64,000 bases of DNA from NCBI RefSeq assembly GCF_004571065.1, contig NZ_SPQN01000008.1, forward strand, positions 27,695-91,694. The letters are read 5' to 3'. The position numbers were made by a program, and so were the translations under genes. Below, piece after piece: positions 33,512-42,210 of this stretch (the stretch's first letter is position 1; each line of letters begins with the position of its first letter). Origin of the DNA: Geodermatophilus sp. DF01-2 (GTDB lineage: Bacteria; Actinomycetota; Actinomycetes; Mycobacteriales; Geodermatophilaceae). The notes beneath the pieces were generated by a model. It was not told the origin of the DNA, did not search any database, and saw only the letters and a program-made list of their open reading frames with translations.

Positions 33512-33589
33512 ACACCCACCGTAGGGGTGTGTGCGCGCAACGTCACGGTCACCATGCGCCAAGGGTGTGACGGACCGGTTGTCACACCC
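33512..33589. promoter_or_regulatory. Two GGGTGT/ACACCC palindromes in a 334-base gap
   Basis: The gap 33378-33711 holds no gene. It contains ACACCC-N7-GGGTGT (33512-33530) and GGGTGTGAC-N9-GTCACACCC (33563-33589), two related inverted repeats with centres about 55 bases (roughly five helical turns) apart. It is also locally AT-richer (GGTAAAGCCAAAAGTTCCC, 33478-33496) than its surroundings, as expected of a promoter. On the minus strand this lies upstream of the Cys-rich gene. Binding of a dimeric repressor at two sites is a reasonable but unproven reading. Confidence 0.5.
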
Positions 33590-33711
33590 TGGCCGTCTCG
33601 GCGCCTGTCGTCGGCGTGGCGGAGGGCACGTCCCGGCCGTGGAGCGGCGGAGCCGTGGTCATCCCCGGACGACGGAGAGAGCCTGGCTCCCCACGTGAGC
33701 GCGCGGGGACG

Positions 33712-35103
33712 TCAGCTGGCGGGGCTGAGCGAGCTCATGTTGAAGTCCGGCACCCGCAGGGCCGGCATGGCGGCCCGGGTGAACCAGTCGCTCCACTCGC
33801 GCGGCAGCGTGCGCTCGGCGCGACCGGCCTGGGTGACCCGGCCGAGCAGGTCGATCGGCGACTCGTTGAACCGGAAGTTGTTCACCGCGCCGGTGACCTC
33901 CCCGCCCTCGACGAGGAAGACGCCGTCCCGGGTCAGCCCCGTGAGCAGCAGCGTCTGCGGGTCGACCTCACGGATGTACCAGAGCGTGGTGAGCAGCAGC
34001 CCGCGCTCGGTCGCCCCGACCATCTCGTCCAGGTCCGCGGTCGCCCCGGGCTGCTCGAGGACAAGATTGTCGACGGCGGCGGTGGCCGGGGCCGTGGTCT
34101 TCAGCGCCCAGGCGCGCGGCCGGATCAGGTTGGTGAGCACGCCCCCCGAGATCCAGTCGACCGCCGGAGTCGCCATCCCGTTGTCGAACACCGAGGCCGA
34201 CCCCGACGAGCCGCTCACCACCTGGAACGGACAGGCCTCCAGGCCGGGCTCGAACGGATCGCTGCGCAGGGTCAGCGGGAGCGCGGCCAGCCGCTCGCCG
34301 ATCCGGTTGCCGCCTCCGGGCCTGGCGTAGACGTTGCGGCCCTCGTCGGCGTCCCGGGCCTCCATCGTCCAGTGGGCGTAGATCATCAGGTCGCTGACCG
34401 CCGACGGTGGCAGCAGCGTCTCGTAGCGCCCCGCGGGCAGCTCGACCTGGCGCTGCGACCAGGCGAGCTTGCGCTGGACGTCGACGACCAGGTCGGCCAC
34501 CGAGACGTCGGCGAAGTCCCGCGTGCCGACGCCGGCCCACACCGAGCGGCTCATGTCGCCGCTCTTGCCGTTGAGCTCGACCCGGCCGGTGGGCTGGTCG
34601 TGCCGCAGCCGCAGCCCGGTCGACGTTCCCAGGTAGGTGGTGGCCATGCCGTGCTCGGCGAAGCCGAAGAGCAGCTCGTCGCGGTCGCGGGCACCACCGA
34701 ATGCCTCCCCGAGCGCCGGCGCGAAGTCGCGGAACACGCCGATCGAGGTCTCCGCGGGGTCGGCGTCCCAGTCGCCGGCGCCCGGCGGCGCCTCGCTGAC
34801 CAGGGGCACCGCGTCCTCGGCGGGGCCGGCGTCCCGGGCGGCCTGCTCGCTGGCGGCCACCAGCTCCTCGACGTCCGGGTTGCCGGTACGGGCGACCGTG
34901 CCGGTCGCCATCCCGGCGCCGCCGTCGACGAAGGAGACGACGACGACCTGCCGGGAGCGCATGGAGCCGTTGGTGGTCAGGCTGTTCCTCGCCCAGCGGA
35001 GGTTGGCCGCCGAGCTCTCCACGACGAAGGCGACCTGTCCGTCGGCGGTGGAGGCGGCCAGCGCCTTCTCGACGACGTCCTGCGGGCGTGACCAGCTGCT
35101 CAT
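33712..35103 (-). CDS. TldE/PmbA-type metallopeptidase subunit
   Basis: A 463-residue member of the TldD/PmbA family, the TldE-like partner without its own HExxxH motif. It has the family's N-terminal domain (QVAFVVESSAANLRWARNSL) and C-terminal domain (SGSSGSASVFDNGMATPAVDW, GVLTNLIRPRAWA, GEVTGAVNNFRFNESPIDLL). TldD/TldE heterodimers degrade unfolded peptides and in some bacteria process antitoxins or peptide natural products. ATG 35101-35103 overlaps the TldD stop as ATGA, consistent with equal expression. Confidence 0.92.
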   Translation of the reverse strand: MSSWSRPQDVVEKALAASTADGQVAFVVESSAANLRWARNSLTTNGSMRSRQVVVVSFVDGGAGMATGTVARTGNPDVEELVAASEQAARDAGPAEDAVPLVSEAPPGAGDWDADPAETSIGVFRDFAPALGEAFGGARDRDELLFGFAEHGMATTYLGTSTGLRLRHDQPTGRVELNGKSGDMSRSVWAGVGTRDFADVSVADLVVDVQRKLAWSQRQVELPAGRYETLLPPSAVSDLMIYAHWTMEARDADEGRNVYARPGGGNRIGERLAALPLTLRSDPFEPGLEACPFQVVSGSSGSASVFDNGMATPAVDWISGGVLTNLIRPRAWALKTTAPATAAVDNLVLEQPGATADLDEMVGATERGLLLTTLWYIREVDPQTLLLTGLTRDGVFLVEGGEVTGAVNNFRFNESPIDLLGRVTQAGRAERTLPREWSDWFTRAAMPALRVPDFNMSSLSPAS

Positions 35104-36614
35104 CGCCCGGCCTCCTGCACGGTGTTGAGGACGTTCACGTTTTCGAACAGGGCCACCGGGCAGCCGTGGCTGACCGGGGCGACCTGCCCGGGCTGGGCCT
35201 TGCCGCAGTTGAATGCGCCGCCGAGCACGTAGGTCTGCGGGCCGCCGACCGCGGCCATCGAGCCCCAGAAGTCCGTCGTCGTCGCCTGGTAGGCCACGTC
35301 GCGCAGCTGCCCGGCGAGCTTCCCGCCCTCGATCCGGTAGAAGCGCTGGCCGGTGAACTGGAAGTTGTAGCGCTGCATGTCGATCGACCAGCTCTTGTCG
35401 CCGACGACGTAGATGCCGCGCTCCACGCCGGCGATGACCTCCGCGGTCGAGGGGCCGTCCGGCGCGGGCTGCAGCGAGACGTTCGCCATGCGCTGCACCG
35501 GCACGTGCTGCGGGGAGTCGGCGAAGGCGCATCCGTTCGACCGGGGCAGGCCCCGGAGCCGGGCCATGTTGCGGTCGACCTGGTAGCCGACCAGCACACC
35601 GTCCTTGACGATGTCCCAGCGCTGCCCGGCGACGCCCTCGTCGTCCCACCCGATCGTGGACAGCCCGTGCGGCGCGGTGCGGTCGCCGGTGACGTTCATC
35701 AGCGGCGAGCCGTACTGCAGCGTGCCGAGCTTGTCGACGGTGGCGAACGAGGTGCCGGCGTAGGCGGCCTCGTAGCCCAGCGCCCGGTCCAGCTCGGTGG
35801 CGTGGCCGACCGACTCGTGGATGGTCAGCCAGAGGTTCGACGGGTCGACGACGAGGTCGTAGCGGCCGGCCTCGACCGACGGCGCCTTGGTCTTCTCCAT
35901 GAGCAGCGAGGGAATCTCGGCGATCTCGGCGCGCCAGTCCCAGCCGGTGCCGGTGAGGTACTCCCAGCCGCGGCCGGCCGGCGGAGCGAGGGTGCGCATG
36001 CTCTCGAACGCGCCGGTGGTGCGGTCGACGGTGAGCGCGGTGAGGTCGGGGTGGATGCGCACCCGCTGCTGGCGGGTGCGGGTGCCGGCGGTGTCGGCGT
36101 AGTACTTCTGCTCCTTGACCGCCTGGCAGCCGGTCTGCACGTGCTCCACGCCGTCGGCGGCCAGCAGCTGCTCGGACAGCTCGGTGAGCAGCGCGGTCTT
36201 CTCGGCGTCCGGCACCTCGAACGGGTCGACGTCGTAGTCGGACACCCAGACCGCGTCCGGGTAGACCGGCTCGGGCGCGAGCTCGACGCGGTCGCTGTTG
36301 ACCGCCGCCGACACCTGAGCCACGGTGACCGCCTCCTCGGCCAGCCGGACGGCCTCCGCCGCGGTGAGGACGACGCCAGCAGCGAACCCCCAGGTGCCCT
36401 CGTACACGACACGCACGGCCAGGCCGAGGTCCTCGCCGTCGGCCAAGGACTCCAGCCGGGCGTCGCGCAGGCTGATCGACTGGGTGCGGATCCGCTCCAC
36501 CCGGATGTCGGCGTGCTCGCAGCCGAGGTCGAGGGCCCGGGTGAGCGCGGCGTCGGTCAGCGCGGAGAGCGGGAGAGCGAGGAAGGACGCGTCCACGTCG
36601 CGGGAGGCAGCCAC
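35100..36614 (-). CDS. TldD-type metallopeptidase
   Basis: A 504-residue TldD subunit carrying the zinc-binding motif HESVGHATE (HExxxH) and the conserved region GAFNCGKAQPGQVAPVSHGCP near the C-terminus. It is the catalytic partner of the next gene. The start GTG 36614 lies inside the preceding flavin oxidoreductase gene (58-base overlap on the same strand); GTG 36596 is an alternative. Length agrees with the family. The substrate in this organism is unknown. Confidence 0.93.
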   Translation of the reverse strand: MAASRDVDASFLALPLSALTDAALTRALDLGCEHADIRVERIRTQSISLRDARLESLADGEDLGLAVRVVYEGTWGFAAGVVLTAAEAVRLAEEAVTVAQVSAAVNSDRVELAPEPVYPDAVWVSDYDVDPFEVPDAEKTALLTELSEQLLAADGVEHVQTGCQAVKEQKYYADTAGTRTRQQRVRIHPDLTALTVDRTTGAFESMRTLAPPAGRGWEYLTGTGWDWRAEIAEIPSLLMEKTKAPSVEAGRYDLVVDPSNLWLTIHESVGHATELDRALGYEAAYAGTSFATVDKLGTLQYGSPLMNVTGDRTAPHGLSTIGWDDEGVAGQRWDIVKDGVLVGYQVDRNMARLRGLPRSNGCAFADSPQHVPVQRMANVSLQPAPDGPSTAEVIAGVERGIYVVGDKSWSIDMQRYNFQFTGQRFYRIEGGKLAGQLRDVAYQATTTDFWGSMAAVGGPQTYVLGGAFNCGKAQPGQVAPVSHGCPVALFENVNVLNTVQEAGR

Positions 36615-37696
36615 CGCCCCTGTCTACCAGCCGGGGACGACGGCTCCGCGGACAGCGCGGAGGCGATGCGGTGGGCGGTCCGGCGGGCGTCGCGGTCCAC
36701 CCCGTCGACCAGCCCGGAGTTTACCCGCGTCTGCCACGGCAGCCCCATCCAGTGCAGCCCGGGCACGGGGGAGGCGCCGCGGTCGTGCCGGGGCGTGCCG
36801 TCGCCGTCCAGGGCGCCAGGGACGTCGACCCAGCCGGTGTCGGGCGCGAAGCCGGTGCACCACAGCACGCTCGCCACCTCCTCGGCGGACCCGTTCGACA
36901 GCTCCACCCGGGTGCCGGACGCCGCGACGACCCGGTGCGGCAGCACCCGGATGACCCCGCGACGGCGCAGCCGCTGGAGCTCCCGGCCGACGATCGCGTC
37001 GCCGCGGGCCCGGATGCGCCGGGACGCCCACGCGTCCCGGTCGGCGTTGAGCAGGCCGCTGACCAGCAGCCAGTCGTAGAGGCTCACCCCGAGGGTCCGT
37101 TCGGGCAGGTAGTGCGGCTCGCGGCCGGCGGCGACGGTGACGTCGTGGGTCGCGGACAGCTCGACGGCGAGCTGGGCCGCGGAGTTGCCGCCGCCGACGA
37201 CGAGCACCGGCCCGGGCAGGACGTCGTCCGCCGTCCGGTAGTCGGCCGAGTGCAGCTGCGGGACGGCGAGGTCGCCCGCGGCGGCGGGCACGTGCGGACG
37301 GCGGAAGGCCCCGGAAGCGACGACCACGTGCCGGGCGCGGACCGGGCCGGCGGGCGTCTCGGCGCAGAAGGCCCGGCCGTCCCGCGTGAGACGGCGCACC
37401 GGGGTCCCCGTGCGGACCGGCAGGCCCCAGCGGCGGGCGTAGTCGCGCAGGTAGCCGGCCATCTCCTCGCGGGACGGCGTGGGCGCCGGCCCGGGCGGAA
37501 AACGCAGGCCGGGCAGCTGGGAGAACCGGCGCGGGGTGAACAGCTGCAGGGAGTCCCAGCGGTCCAGCCAGCTCTGGCCGACCTCGCCGGCCTCCAGGAC
37601 GAGCACGTCGCGGACGCCGGCCCGCTGCAGGTGGTACGCCGTCCCCAGACCGGCCTGCCCGGCGCCGATCACGAGCACGTCGAGCGGTTCCGGCAC
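36557..37696 (-). CDS. Flavin-containing NAD(P)/FAD-dependent oxidoreductase
   Basis: A 379-residue flavoprotein monooxygenase-like enzyme. The FAD Rossmann motif is VLVIGAGQAGLGTAYHL (8-24). The NADPH motif is LVVGGGNSAAQLAVEL. A WCTGFAPDTGW segment matches the ATG-type motif of this class. It is similar to YhdT/CzcO-like proteins proposed to oxidise N or S atoms. GTG 37696. The C-terminus runs past the TldD start; the last ~20 residues may not be functional. It diverges from the next flavoprotein across a large palindrome. Confidence 0.88.
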   Translation of the reverse strand: MPEPLDVLVIGAGQAGLGTAYHLQRAGVRDVLVLEAGEVGQSWLDRWDSLQLFTPRRFSQLPGLRFPPGPAPTPSREEMAGYLRDYARRWGLPVRTGTPVRRLTRDGRAFCAETPAGPVRARHVVVASGAFRRPHVPAAAGDLAVPQLHSADYRTADDVLPGPVLVVGGGNSAAQLAVELSATHDVTVAAGREPHYLPERTLGVSLYDWLLVSGLLNADRDAWASRRIRARGDAIVGRELQRLRRRGVIRVLPHRVVAASGTRVELSNGSAEEVASVLWCTGFAPDTGWVDVPGALDGDGTPRHDRGASPVPGLHWMGLPWQTRVNSGLVDGVDRDARRTAHRIASALSAEPSSPAGRQGRWLPPATWTRPSSLSRSPR

Positions 37697-37723
37697 CCGG
37701 CGATCCTCACCCGCCGCGTCGAC

Positions 37724-37772
37724 TGCTGCGAACTCGTGGTGATCAGCGCGGAACGGCCACGAGTTCGCAGCA
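37724..37772. repeat. 16-bp perfect inverted repeat in a divergent promoter
   Basis: TGCTGCGAACTCGTGG (37724-37739) and CCACGAGTTCGCAGCA (37757-37772) are exact complements separated by 17 bases. The structure lies between the starts of two divergent flavoprotein genes, 28 and 44 bases from them, so it is not placed as a terminator would be. It could be an operator for both genes, or a dispersed palindromic repeat. Confidence 0.8.
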
Positions 37773-37815
37773 CTCGGTGGGCAGGGCGCGGGCGGGACTC
37801 CTACCGTCGTCTCCC

Positions 37816-39231
37816 ATGCGCAGCCGGGGCGACGACGTGGTGGACCTGCTGGTCATCGGGGGCGGGACGGCCGGGATGGTTGGCGCGAGGACCGCCGCGG
37901 GCCTCGGCGCCCGCGTGCTGCTGGTCGAGCGGGACCGCACCGGCGGCGACTGCCTGTGGACCGGCTGCGTTCCCTCCAAGGCGCTGCTCGCCGCCGCCGA
38001 CGCCGCCGCGAGCGCCCGCGCGGCCGGCCGGTTCGGGGTCGACGTCGGCGGGATCACTATCGACTTCGGCCGGGTGCGCAAGCACCTCCAGGCCGCGATC
38101 GAGACCATCCGGCCGGTCGACTCGGTCGAGGCGCTCCAGGCCGCCGGCGTCGCCGTCGAGGTCGCCGACGCCGTGCTCACCGGGTCGGACTCCGCCACGG
38201 TCGGCGGCCGGACCGTCCGTTTCCGGCATGCCCTGCTGGCCACCGGCGCCGCTCCGGTGCTCCCGCCGATCGACGGCCTGGCCGACGCCGATCCGCTGAC
38301 CAGCGAGACCGTCTGGGACGACCTCACCGAGCTCCCTGCGCGGCTCGCCGTCCTCGGCGGCGGCCCGATCGGCTGCGAGCTGGGCCAGGCGTTCGCGCGG
38401 TTGGGCTCGGCGGTCACCGTGGTCGACGCCGCCGACCGGCTGCTCCCGGGCGAGACCGAGGAGGCATCCGGGCTGGTCACCGCGGCGCTGCGGCGCGACG
38501 GCGTCACCGTGCGGACCGGCGCCGGCGTGACCGCGGTCCGCGATGGGGCGCTGCAGTTGGCCGACGGGGCCGCCGTCCCCTTCGACCGGCTGCTGGTCGC
38601 CGTCGGCCGGCGGGCCCGCACCGAGAGGCTCGGCTGCGCGGCGGCCGGCGTCGAGGTCGCCGACGACGGCACGGTGGTGGTGGACGGCGGCCTGCGGACG
38701 ACGAACCCGCGCATCTGGGCCGCCGGCGACCTCACCGGCCACCCACAATTCACCCACACCGCCGGCGTGCACGGCAGCCTCGCCGCGGGCAACGCGCTGC
38801 TCGGCCTGCGCCGCACCGTCGACCCCGTCGTCCCGCGGGTTACCTACACCTCCCCGGAGGTGGCCTCGGTCGGCGTCCCGCCCGGCCAGGGGCACAGCGT
38901 TCGGCGGGTCGGCCACGGGCACGTCGACCGAGCGGTCGCCGAGGGTGTGACGGAGGGGTCCACCACGCTGGTCCTGGACCGGCGCCGCCGTATCGTCGGG
39001 GCCGCCGTGGTCGGCCCGCGCGCCGGAGAGGTGCTCGGCGAGCTCACCCTCGCCGTCCGGAAGCGGATGACCACCACCGACGTGGCCGGCACCACGCACG
39101 CCTATCCGACCTACAGCAGCGCCGCATGGGACGCCGCGGTGGACGACGTCCGCTCGCGGCTCGCCGGACCGGTGGTGCGTCGGGTGCTGCGGGCCGTCGT
39201 CCGGCTCCGCGCTCAGCGCAGCGCGCGGTAG
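37816..39231 (+). CDS. Pyridine nucleotide-disulfide oxidoreductase (class I)
   Basis: A 471-residue FAD-dependent disulfide oxidoreductase of the dihydrolipoyl dehydrogenase/mercuric reductase group. It shows the FAD motif LLVIGGGTAGMVGART, the redox-active GGDCLWTGCVPSKAL, the NAD motif LAVLGGGPIGCELGQAF and the second FAD motif RIWAAGDLTG. In the C-terminal interface the usual HAHPTLSE is HAYPTYSS, so the catalytic His-Glu pair of lipoamide dehydrogenase is missing and the true substrate is probably not lipoamide. ATG 37816. It stands alone and converges with the phosphotransferase gene with a 19-base overlap. Confidence 0.9.
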   Translation: MRSRGDDVVDLLVIGGGTAGMVGARTAAGLGARVLLVERDRTGGDCLWTGCVPSKALLAAADAAASARAAGRFGVDVGGITIDFGRVRKHLQAAIETIRPVDSVEALQAAGVAVEVADAVLTGSDSATVGGRTVRFRHALLATGAAPVLPPIDGLADADPLTSETVWDDLTELPARLAVLGGGPIGCELGQAFARLGSAVTVVDAADRLLPGETEEASGLVTAALRRDGVTVRTGAGVTAVRDGALQLADGAAVPFDRLLVAVGRRARTERLGCAAAGVEVADDGTVVVDGGLRTTNPRIWAAGDLTGHPQFTHTAGVHGSLAAGNALLGLRRTVDPVVPRVTYTSPEVASVGVPPGQGHSVRRVGHGHVDRAVAEGVTEGSTTLVLDRRRRIVGAAVVGPRAGEVLGELTLAVRKRMTTTDVAGTTHAYPTYSSAAWDAAVDDVRSRLAGPVVRRVLRAVVRLRAQRSAR

Positions 39232-39839
39232 CCCGCCCACATCCGGTGGGCGGCGCCGACCCCGACCAGCGCGGCCCAGACCCAGGCCACCTGCTCGGCG
39301 TAGACCGGGAGCAGCAGCCACAGTCCGTGCGCGACGACGGTCTCGGTGCCCTCGGCCAGCCCGCCGAGGAAGGACAGCGAGCGGCCGTCGTCGAGCTGCC
39401 GGCCGGCCTTCTCCGCGATCGAGGAGAACGCGAGGAACGCCGCGCCGTTGACGTAGTAGGCCAGCAGGACGACGAGGAACGGCAGCCACGAGGCACCGAA
39501 CCCGGCCGTGGCCCCGATGGCGACGCCGACGACGCCGGCGCCGTAGACGACGAAGTCGGCGGTGATGTCGAAGAACCCGCCGGCGCCCGCGTCGCCGGGG
39601 CGGCCGGCCGCTCGCCGGCGGCGGGCGAGCGGGCCGTCCAGGCCGTCGGCCAGCCGGCAGGCCAGCCAGAGCACCAGCGCGGGCAGCCACAGCTGGGCCG
39701 TGGCCGCCGCGGCGCTGGCCAGGCCGAGCACCAGGTTGGCCGCGGTGAGCCGGTCGGGAGTGATCCCCGGGCGGTCGAGCAGCGCCGCCGCGCGGGCCAG
39801 CGGCGCGTCGAGCACGGCCCGGGCGGTCGAGTCGAGCAC
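39213..39839 (-). CDS. CDP-alcohol phosphatidyltransferase family protein
   Basis: A 208-residue membrane enzyme of the CDP-alcohol phosphotransferase family, which makes phospholipids from a CDP-activated donor and an alcohol. The catalytic motif is present as DGPLAR...GGFFDITAD, with both final aspartates. The stretch between Arg and Gly is longer than the standard eight residues (RRRAAGRPGDAGA). Several hydrophobic helices follow (FVVYGAGVVGVAIGA, WLPFLVVLLAYYVNGAAFL). GTG 39837-39839 follows GAGGAGGTGCC. The alcohol substrate is unknown. Confidence 0.83.
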   Translation of the reverse strand: MLDSTARAVLDAPLARAAALLDRPGITPDRLTAANLVLGLASAAAATAQLWLPALVLWLACRLADGLDGPLARRRRAAGRPGDAGAGGFFDITADFVVYGAGVVGVAIGATAGFGASWLPFLVVLLAYYVNGAAFLAFSSIAEKAGRQLDDGRSLSFLGGLAEGTETVVAHGLWLLLPVYAEQVAWVWAALVGVGAAHRMWAGYRALR

Positions 39840-40025
39840 GGCACCTCCTCGCGGGTGGCGGGCGGCCGGCTCGGATGGCGGGACACGACCCGGTCGGCCA
39901 CGATCCTGACCCAGGACCGCTCCTCTCGACCACATCCAGGCGGGGCGCTCGGCACGAAGACCATCCGGACTCCGCCAGCGGCGTCCGCCCCCGACGTGTG
40001 CACCACCGCAGGAGGAACGCAAACC

Positions 40026-41288
40026 ATGTCGGCACCCAGGCCCGCGCGCCGCCGTACGAGCAGGGGCGGCCGCCGGGCCGCGGTGGCGACCGGCGCGCTG
40101 GCCCTCGTCCTGACCGCCTGCGCCGCTCCCGGCAGCGAGCCGACGGCCGCGCCCGAGCGCGACTGGGACGACGTGCTGGCCGAGGCCGACGGGCAGACCG
40201 TGCGCTTCTGGATGTACGGCGGCGACGACCAGGGCAACGCCTACGTCGATGACGTCCTCGCCCCAGCCGCCGCGGAGCTCGGCGTCACCCTCGAGCGGGT
40301 GCCGATCGCCGACACCGCCGACGCGCTCAACCGGGTGCTGTCCGAGCGGCAGGCCGACGTCGAGGACGGCGAGGTGGACCTCATCTGGCTCAACGGCGAG
40401 AACTTCGCCACCGGGCAGCAGGCCGGCGCGTGGCTGTGTGACTGGACGGCGATGCTGCCGAACATGGAGTACGTCGACCCCGACGACCCGCTGGTCACCA
40501 CCGACTTCGGGCTACCGGTCGACGGCTGCGAGGCGCCGTGGCACAAGGCCCAGTTCGCGCTCGTGTACGACGCCGCCCGCGTCCAGGACCCGCCGGACTC
40601 CATCGCGGGGCTGCTCGAGTGGATCGAGCAGCACCCGGGCCGCTTCACCTATCCCGCTCCCCCGGACTTCACCGGGTCGGTGTTCATCCGCCAGGTGCTC
40701 TACGAGGTGGCCGGCGGCGTCGACAACGTGCCGTTGGAGTTCTCGCAGGAGGCCTACGCGGAGCTCGCGCCGCAGCTGTTCGAGACGCTGGAGGAGATGG
40801 AGCCGTCGCTGTGGCGGAACGGGCAGACCTATCCGCAGGAGCTCGGGGAGCTCGACCAGCTCTACGCCGACGGCCAGGTCGACTGGACCATGACCTACGG
40901 TCCGGCCACGCTCCCCGACCTCGTCGCCGACGGCACCTTCCCCGAGACCACCCGCGTGCTGCTGACCGAGGAGGGCACCATCGGCAACGCCAGCTTCCTG
41001 GCCATCCCGTCGACCTCGGGCAGCCGGGCCGGCGCCATGGTGGTGGCGAACCTGGCGCTCTCGCCGGAGCAGCAGTTCGCCAAGGCCCGGCCCGAGGTCT
41101 GGGGCCAGTACACGGTGCTGGAGCAGGACCTGCTGCCGCCCGAGTGGCAGGCGCGCTTCGAGGAGCTGCCGCAGTCGGAGATCCTGCCGCCCTACGAGGA
41201 GCTCAGCGCCGACGCCGACCCGGAGGTCGAGGCCGAGTGGGTCACCGCGCTCGACGAGGGTTGGCGCCGGCAGGTCGCCGCCGGGTGA
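40026..41288 (+). CDS. ABC transporter substrate-binding lipoprotein, YnjB-like
   Basis: A 420-residue exported solute-binding lipoprotein. A twin-arginine-rich N-terminus is followed by a lipobox (ALVLTAC). The mature part shows the YnjB family features: VRFWMYGGDDQGNAYVDDVLAP, then DLIWLNGENFATGQQAGAWL and MTYGPATLPDLV. YnjBCD-type systems resemble thiamine and iron transporters but the substrate is not established. ATG 40026 has AGGAGGAAC upstream. It is the first gene of a four-gene import operon with coupled starts; no riboswitch was found in the preceding 186 bases. Confidence 0.9.
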   Translation: MSAPRPARRRTSRGGRRAAVATGALALVLTACAAPGSEPTAAPERDWDDVLAEADGQTVRFWMYGGDDQGNAYVDDVLAPAAAELGVTLERVPIADTADALNRVLSERQADVEDGEVDLIWLNGENFATGQQAGAWLCDWTAMLPNMEYVDPDDPLVTTDFGLPVDGCEAPWHKAQFALVYDAARVQDPPDSIAGLLEWIEQHPGRFTYPAPPDFTGSVFIRQVLYEVAGGVDNVPLEFSQEAYAELAPQLFETLEEMEPSLWRNGQTYPQELGELDQLYADGQVDWTMTYGPATLPDLVADGTFPETTRVLLTEEGTIGNASFLAIPSTSGSRAGAMVVANLALSPEQQFAKARPEVWGQYTVLEQDLLPPEWQARFEELPQSEILPPYEELSADADPEVEAEWVTALDEGWRRQVAAG

Positions 41289-41304
41289 CCGGCCACCGCT
41301 CCGC

Positions 41305-42210
41305 GTGACCACGACGGATGCGCCCCCCGCCGGGCCGGCCGGGCGGTCCACCGGCCGGCGGTCCCGGCGGCTGGGGGCCCGCGGCCGGGCGGTGCTGCTC
41401 GTGCTGCCCGCGCTGGTACTGGTGGTCACCGTGGTCGGGGCGGCGCTGGGGTCGGCGCTGCTCCTGGCCCTCGGCCTCGCGCCACTGGTCGGCGAGCCGG
41501 CGCTGTCGCTGGACGGCTGGCGGGAGGTCGCCCCGGACCTGGGCACGTCGATCCGCATCTCGCTCGGCATCGCGGCAGCGTCGACGGCCATCGCCGCGTT
41601 CGTGGGACTCTGCATCGCGCTGGCCGCGACCGCCGCCGTCCGCCGCAGCCGGCTGCTGGGCACGCTGGCGTCGCTCACCATCCCGATCCCGCACCTGGTG
41701 GGCGCGGCCGCGATCGGCCTGCTGCTGGCCGACGCCGGGTTCCTGTCCCGGCTGCTCGGCGTCGACCCCCCCTCCTGGCCGCCACTGGTGGGCGGGCGGC
41801 TGTGGGTCGCCGTGGTCGCCGAGTACGCCTGGAAGGAATCGGCGTTCGTCGCGCTCGTCGTCATCGGCGTGCTGTCGTCGCGGGCCGCCTCCTACGGCGA
41901 GACCGCGGCGCTGCTGGGGGCCGGCCGGTGGGCGCGGCTGCGGTACGTGACCCTGCCGCTGGCCGCCCCGGCGCTCGGTGCCAGCGCCGCGGTCAGCTTC
42001 GTCTACACCCTCGGCTCCTACGAGGTGGCCGCGCTGCTCGGCCGGCCGTTCCCCGAGCCGCTGCCGGTGCTGGCCTTCCGCCTGTTCACCTCGATCGACC
42101 TGACCGCACGCTCCCAGGCGGCCGCGGTGGCGGTCACGACCGCGCTCCTCGGGCTGGTCGTGGTCCTGCTGTCGCTGCGGGCGCTGCGACGGCTGGCGGC
42201 CGAGCAGTGA
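41305..42210 (+). CDS. ABC transporter permease (YnjC-type, first)
   Basis: A 301-residue inner-membrane permease with six or so hydrophobic segments of the binding-protein-dependent transport family. The coupling loop for the ATPase is YGETAALLGAGRWARLRYVTLPLAAPAL. GTG 41305 lies 16 bases after the binding-protein gene, and its TGA overlaps the next permease start as GTGA. In some relatives the two permease halves are one fused protein; here they are separate. Confidence 0.9.
   Translation: MTTTDAPPAGPAGRSTGRRSRRLGARGRAVLLVLPALVLVVTVVGAALGSALLLALGLAPLVGEPALSLDGWREVAPDLGTSIRISLGIAAASTAIAAFVGLCIALAATAAVRRSRLLGTLASLTIPIPHLVGAAAIGLLLADAGFLSRLLGVDPPSWPPLVGGRLWVAVVAEYAWKESAFVALVVIGVLSSRAASYGETAALLGAGRWARLRYVTLPLAAPALGASAAVSFVYTLGSYEVAALLGRPFPEPLPVLAFRLFTSIDLTARSQAAAVAVTTALLGLVVVLLSLRALRRLAAEQ

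Noticed and set aside
39840..40025. Possible TPP riboswitch before the YnjB-like binding protein
   Set aside because: No CTGAGA or ACCTGATC-like conserved elements are present in the 186 bases.
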